Shown here: positions 6,463-8,764 of the stretch, one piece after another
How the letters are laid out: every line of letters starts with the position of its first letter
How positions within the stretch are numbered: the stretch's first letter is position 1
DNA from: Gemmatimonadales bacterium
GTDB lineage: Bacteria; Gemmatimonadota; Gemmatimonadetes; Gemmatimonadales; GWC2-71-9
Length of the DNA stretch: 8,764 nt
NCBI GenBank assembly: GCA_013813145.1
Contig: JACCSE010000199.1
Coordinates: 1 to 8,764 of the forward strand
Direction: 5' to 3'
Notes under the pieces: generated by a model
Told to the model about the DNA's origin: nothing
Database searches by the model: none
Seen by the model: only the letters and a program-made list of their open reading frames with translations
Translations under genes and position numbers: made by a program

Positions 6463-6500
6463 GGTGCAGGGAATCGCGTTCGAATGCAGGCACATGCAGC
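6463..6500. promoter_or_regulatory. Putative activator site with phased TGCAG repeats
   Basis: GGTGCAGGGAATC (6463-6475) is identical to the motif upstream of pilA and begins 73 bases before the -24 GG of the downstream sigma-54-like promoter. TGCAG begins at 6465, 6485 and 6495, spacings of 20 and 10 bases, so all three copies fall on one face of the helix. That pattern suits cooperative binding of NtrC-type dimers. GGAATCGC also occurs twice (6470-6477 and 6517-6524). Confidence 0.5.
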
Positions 6501-6534
6501 GCCTGGCGGGTGGCCTGGAATCGCAAGCCATTGC

Positions 6535-6549
6535 CGGCGCTGCTGTTGC
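6535..6549 (+). promoter_or_regulatory. Candidate sigma-54 promoter of the minor-pilin operon
   Basis: CGGCGCTGCTGTTGC keeps the GG (6536-6537) and GC (6548-6549) of sigma-54 promoters with the required 10-base gap and a perfect TTGC -12 box. The -24 box is weaker (CGGCGCT against TGGCACG). The predicted start is near 6561, leaving a leader of about 65 bases before the fimT-like ATG, much like the 63 bases at pilA. The shared upstream motif at matching distance supports it. Confidence 0.55.
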
Positions 6550-6560
6550 TTCATGGTACG

Positions 6561-6625
6561 GCTCCTGCCTCTAGACAGCGATCAATCAGACCAGAACGCG
6601 CGGCACCGCGCAGAGGGAGAGCACC
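6561..6625 (+). promoter_or_regulatory. Minor-pilin operon leader with possible masking of the ribosome site
   Basis: GCGCG-GCAC-CGCGC (6598-6611) forms a 5-pair hairpin ending just before the ribosome site GAGGGAG (6613-6619), which is 6 bases from the ATG at 6626. CCTCT at 6568-6572 is complementary to AGAGG at 6612-6616 and could mask that site. The strong GAGGGAG fixes the downstream start; the fold itself is only a prediction from base pairing. Confidence 0.35.
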
Positions 6626-7084
6626 ATGCGACGTCGGGATGGCTTCACACTGGTCGAGACGCTCATCGTCGTGGTCCTCATGGGACTGCTGGTACTGATG
6701 GCGTTTCCGAAGATGAGCTCGGCGATGGTGCGGAACGACCTCAGGGGCGCCCGCACCTCCATGGTGAACTTGGTGGCCAAGGCGCGCACCGTGGCGGCGC
6801 AGAGCGGCCGGCGCGCCTGGATCAAGTTCGAAGGCAACACCGCGCACGTGCTGGCTCGGCCTCGGCTGACGGTCGCCGGGGCGGGGGATGCCGACACGGT
6901 GGGCGCGATCCAGGACCTCGCGGAAGTGTACAAGGTGGGAGTAGACGCGAGCGTCGATTCGATTCAGTTCGATCCGACGGGAATCGGTACGGGGCTGGGC
7001 GCCGAGGTGGCGACGATCGTCCTCGTCCGGGGCGACTACAGCTCGACGATCACCATCGACGGCCTGGGGAGGGTCACCAAGTGA
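6626..7084 (+). CDS. fimT: FimT/GspH-type minor pseudopilin
   Basis: Minor pilin (152 aa), probably part of the tip priming complex. Leader MRRRDG precedes FTLVETLIVVVLMGLLVLMAFPKM, with Glu5 and Pro22 present. The segment about 45-70 (MVNLVAKARTVAAQSGRRAWIKF) is the characteristic stretch after the helix in GspH/FimT proteins, and the end DGLGRVTK fits the closing strand of that fold. It has no cysteine, unlike the other pilins here. It is the first gene of a fimT-pilV-pilW-pilX series. A strong GAGGGAG ribosome site supports the ATG. The last codons overlap the pilV-like GTG. FimU or GspH would be equally fair names at family level. Confidence 0.85.
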   Translation: MRRRDGFTLVETLIVVVLMGLLVLMAFPKMSSAMVRNDLRGARTSMVNLVAKARTVAAQSGRRAWIKFEGNTAHVLARPRLTVAGAGDADTVGAIQDLAEVYKVGVDASVDSIQFDPTGIGTGLGAEVATIVLVRGDYSSTITIDGLGRVTK

Positions 7085-7446
7085 GGCGCTCACGCTCGGG
7101 GTTCACCCTCGTCGAAGTGCTGGTCGCCGTCATGATCCTCGGCGTCGGCGTCGTGGCCCTGGCCGGCTCCTCGGCCACGGTCACCCGGATGATCGGCCGC
7201 GGCAAGATCGACACCCGCGCGGCCCAGTTCGCTACCCAACAGGTGGAGGCGCTTCGCCTCATCGCCTACTCCACCACCCCGAGGTGCACCGCCCTCGCCA
7301 ACGGCGGCCCTCAGACGACCGCCAACGTCACCGTGTCGTGGGGCGTGACCGTAAACGGGACCGGTCGGGACGTCGACGTCAGCGTGTCCTACGCCACTCC
7401 GGGCGGCACGCGTACCGAGGTGCTCACCACCTACATCGAGTGCTGA
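7081..7446 (+). CDS. pilV: PilV-like minor pilin
   Basis: Short prepilin (121 aa), GTG start within the fimT-like stop (GTGA, 4-base overlap). GGAGG at 7068-7072, inside the end of the upstream gene, lies 8 bases before the GTG and fixes this start; the frame is open further upstream, but that is the fimT-like gene out of frame. Leader MRRSRSG precedes FTLVEVLVAVMILGVGVVALAGSS, the typical PilV/GspI helix with Glu5. Two cysteines, Cys68 (PRCTALAN) and the very last residue Cys121 (TYIEC), could close the head with a disulfide. At about 114 mature residues it is on the short side for PilV. The name rests on the N-terminal type and on operon order before a PilW-like gene; GspI-like is the alternative. 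Confidence 0.85.
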   Translation: MRRSRSGFTLVEVLVAVMILGVGVVALAGSSATVTRMIGRGKIDTRAAQFATQQVEALRLIAYSTTPRCTALANGGPQTTANVTVSWGVTVNGTGRDVDVSVSYATPGGTRTEVLTTYIEC

Positions 7447-7451
7447 CCCCT

Positions 7452-8303
7452 ATGCGCCAACGTCACGGCTTCACCCTCGTCGAGGTCCTGGTCGCCCTGG
7501 TCATCATGGGCATCGTGACCGGTGCGATCTACACGCTGCTCAACACCAGCCAGCGGGTCTCCCTGGCCCAGGCCGAGCAGGCGAGTCTCCAGTCCAACGT
7601 ACGGATCGGCTCGCTGGTCGTGCCCAACGAGTTGCGCGAGCTGAACACCGTGCTGGGTGGAACTGTGGACCGGAACGACATCACGGACGCGAAACCTGAC
7701 GCGATCAAGTACCGCGCGATGCGGGGGCTCGGCTTCGTCTGCCAGGCGCCGGGCGTCGGCGCCACCGAGCTGCGGATCGCACAGTCCACTTGGACGGGCC
7801 TTCGTAACCCCGATGCGGCGCGAGACGATCTGTATCTTTTCTTCGACGACGATCCGAACGACGATGACGACGACACCTGGCTCCAGGTGGACGTCACCGG
7901 GGCGTCCCTCGAGGCCGATGCCTGCGGCGCGGCCGCGGGTTACGAGCTGGACATTGCGGCGCTCCCGGTGGCGGTGCCGCTCTATACGCCGGTCCGGCTC
8001 TTCGAGGAGATGGAAATGAAGCTCCACGAGGCCGACGGCCAGTGGTGGCTTGGGGCTCGTTCGGTCAGCGGGGGCGAGGACATCCAGCCGGTGCTTGGCC
8101 CGCTCACCGAAGACGACGGATTCGAGCTTCAGTACCTCAACGGCGCCGGGGCGGAGACCGCGGACCTGACCGCCATCAAGAGCGTCCGGGTCACCGTGCG
8201 CGGACTGACCGAGGATGCGGTGCGAGCCGGAGGCTCCGGCGCCCTGGGCCGCCCGGAAGAGGCGCTGGTGACCCAGGTGCTGCTGCGCAACTCGATCCGG
8301 TAA
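7452..8303 (+). CDS. pilW: PilW-like minor pilin with aspartate-rich segment
   Basis: Prepilin (283 aa). Leader MRQRHG precedes FTLVEVLVALVIMGIVTGAIYTLL, with Glu5 present. The large size, a helix followed by Q/S/N-rich stretches, and place in the operon match PilW, the largest tip minor pilin (GspJ-like fold). Cys97 and Cys158 may pair. Residues 132-141 read DDDPNDDDDD, a dense acidic run of a kind that could bind calcium. The start is 5 bases after the pilV-like stop, with no clear ribosome site of its own, so translation is probably coupled. An in-frame GTG at 7440 would lengthen the leader by 4 residues and cannot be excluded; the longer open frame above it overlaps the pilV-like gene and is not real. 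Confidence 0.85.
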   Translation: MRQRHGFTLVEVLVALVIMGIVTGAIYTLLNTSQRVSLAQAEQASLQSNVRIGSLVVPNELRELNTVLGGTVDRNDITDAKPDAIKYRAMRGLGFVCQAPGVGATELRIAQSTWTGLRNPDAARDDLYLFFDDDPNDDDDDTWLQVDVTGASLEADACGAAAGYELDIAALPVAVPLYTPVRLFEEMEMKLHEADGQWWLGARSVSGGEDIQPVLGPLTEDDGFELQYLNGAGAETADLTAIKSVRVTVRGLTEDAVRAGGSGALGRPEEALVTQVLLRNSIR

Positions 8304-8332
8304 TGAGTGGTTCATCCCACAAGGAGACTGGC

Positions 8333-8764
8333 ATGCGAGCTCGACGGCGGTCGGACGAACGCGGCATCGCGCTGGCGGTGGCGGTGTTCGCGCTGGTGGT
8401 GATCGGTGCGCTCGTGGCGGGGACCTTCTTCGCCGGCCGCCTCGAGCAGCAGACCGGCATGAACACCTTCTTCGCGGCGCAGGCGACCGAGGCAGCCGAG
8501 GCGGGGCTGAGCGAGGCGGTCGCGAGCCAGACCGCGGCGGCCTTGCTGGCGCTTGATCCGAACGAGACGAACGAACTACCCTTGGTCAATGTGGGCGACC
8601 ACACATCCGCCACGCGGTCGGTCACACGGCTCGCCGGCAACCTGTTCCTGGTACGCTCCCTCGGCAGCCGCACCAATCCCGCGGGGGGCGAACTCGCCAG
8701 GCGCTCCCTGGGCCAGTTGATCCGGCTGGTACAGGCAGACATCGAAGTCAACGCTGGGCTCACC
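8333..8764 (+). CDS. pilX: PilX-like minor pilin, 3' end outside window
   Basis: The frame is open from ATG 8333 to the last base (144 codons, no stop), so the gene continues past the window. AAGGAG at 8321-8326, 6 bases upstream, gives a clear start 29 bases after the pilW-like stop. The protein begins MRARRRSDERG, then a hydrophobic helix IALAVAVFALVVIGALVAGT, then polar sequence (LEQQTGMNTFFAAQATEAAEAG), which resembles the PilX N-terminal pattern (ERG-aliphatic helix-..AFQAAEAAL). Mature position 5 is Val, not Glu, as in many PilX and GspK proteins. The Arg-rich leader, likely cleavage after Gly11 and operon order support PilX; a GspK-like protein is the alternative. A pilY1-like gene would be the usual next neighbour. 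Confidence 0.8.
   Translation, partial: MRARRRSDERGIALAVAVFALVVIGALVAGTFFAGRLEQQTGMNTFFAAQATEAAEAGLSEAVASQTAAALLALDPNETNELPLVNVGDHTSATRSVTRLAGNLFLVRSLGSRTNPAGGELARRSLGQLIRLVQADIEVNAGLT

Noticed and set aside
5077..6531. Long open frames on the - strand, for example 5077-6531, 3489-4679 and 7431-8315.
   Set aside because: They mirror strong + strand genes, a common artefact in GC-rich DNA, and show no recognisable domains or helix patterns.
6484..7080. The PilV-like frame is open upstream to 6484.
   Set aside because: The extension overlaps the fimT-like gene in another frame and has no family features. The GTG at 7081 has a ribosome site and a prepilin leader.
7055..7084. A FimT DNA-uptake motif (GRxR) at the C terminus.
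   Set aside because: The end reads GLGRVTK and does not match GRxR exactly, so a DNA-binding role cannot be claimed.
7284..7451. The PilW-like frame is open upstream to 7284.
   Set aside because: The extension is an out-of-frame reading of the PilV-like gene. The prepilin leader begins at 7452, or at the earliest GTG 7440.

Overview
The window is a type IV pilus (T4P) locus. Every supported gene lies on the + strand. The DNA is G+C-rich (roughly two thirds by eye) and the reading frames are strongly G/C-biased at third codon positions. Gene content and the style of the pilins (about 130 residues, a GFTLIEL leader, the conserved stretch IPKFA.TKEK.YLA.MKSDLRN, and a C-terminal disulfide loop ending GEPKCT) suggest an uncultured or soil bacterium of the Gemmatimonadota or a similar high-GC diderm phylum. 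That assignment is inference; there is no rRNA or housekeeping marker to settle it.

Layout. (1) 3-2614: the 3' part of a PilS-type membrane histidine kinase, overlapping by 4 bases a PilR-type sigma-54 enhancer-binding response regulator. (2) 2615-2997: a 383-base regulatory region with a well-formed sigma-54 promoter at 2909-2923 and a likely upstream activator site at 2840-2852. (3) 2998-3902: two paralogous major-type pilins separated by a strong C(UUCG)G-capped hairpin at 3442-3473. (4) 3975-6459: a second two-component pair, a HAMP histidine kinase with almost no periplasmic domain and a second NtrC-family regulator, overlapping by 20 bases. (5) 6460-6625: a second regulatory gap. It repeats the 13-base motif GGTGCAGGGAATC at nearly the same distance from a second sigma-54-like promoter. 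(6) 6626-8764: a minor-pilin cluster in the order FimT/GspH-like, PilV-like, PilW-like, PilX-like. The last gene runs off the window end, and a pilY1-like gene would be the usual next gene.

How it may work together (inference). PilS and PilR sense pilin or surface state and switch on pilA through sigma-54. The second kinase and regulator sit beside the second pilin and directly upstream of the minor pilins, so they may control the minor-pilin operon or cross-regulate pilA. The shared motif upstream of both sigma-54-type promoters suggests that major and minor pilins answer to a common activator. The hairpin between the two pilins probably sets their ratio. FimT, PilV, PilW and PilX would form the priming complex at the pilus tip.

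No CRISPR array, tRNA, rRNA, insertion sequence or phage gene was seen.
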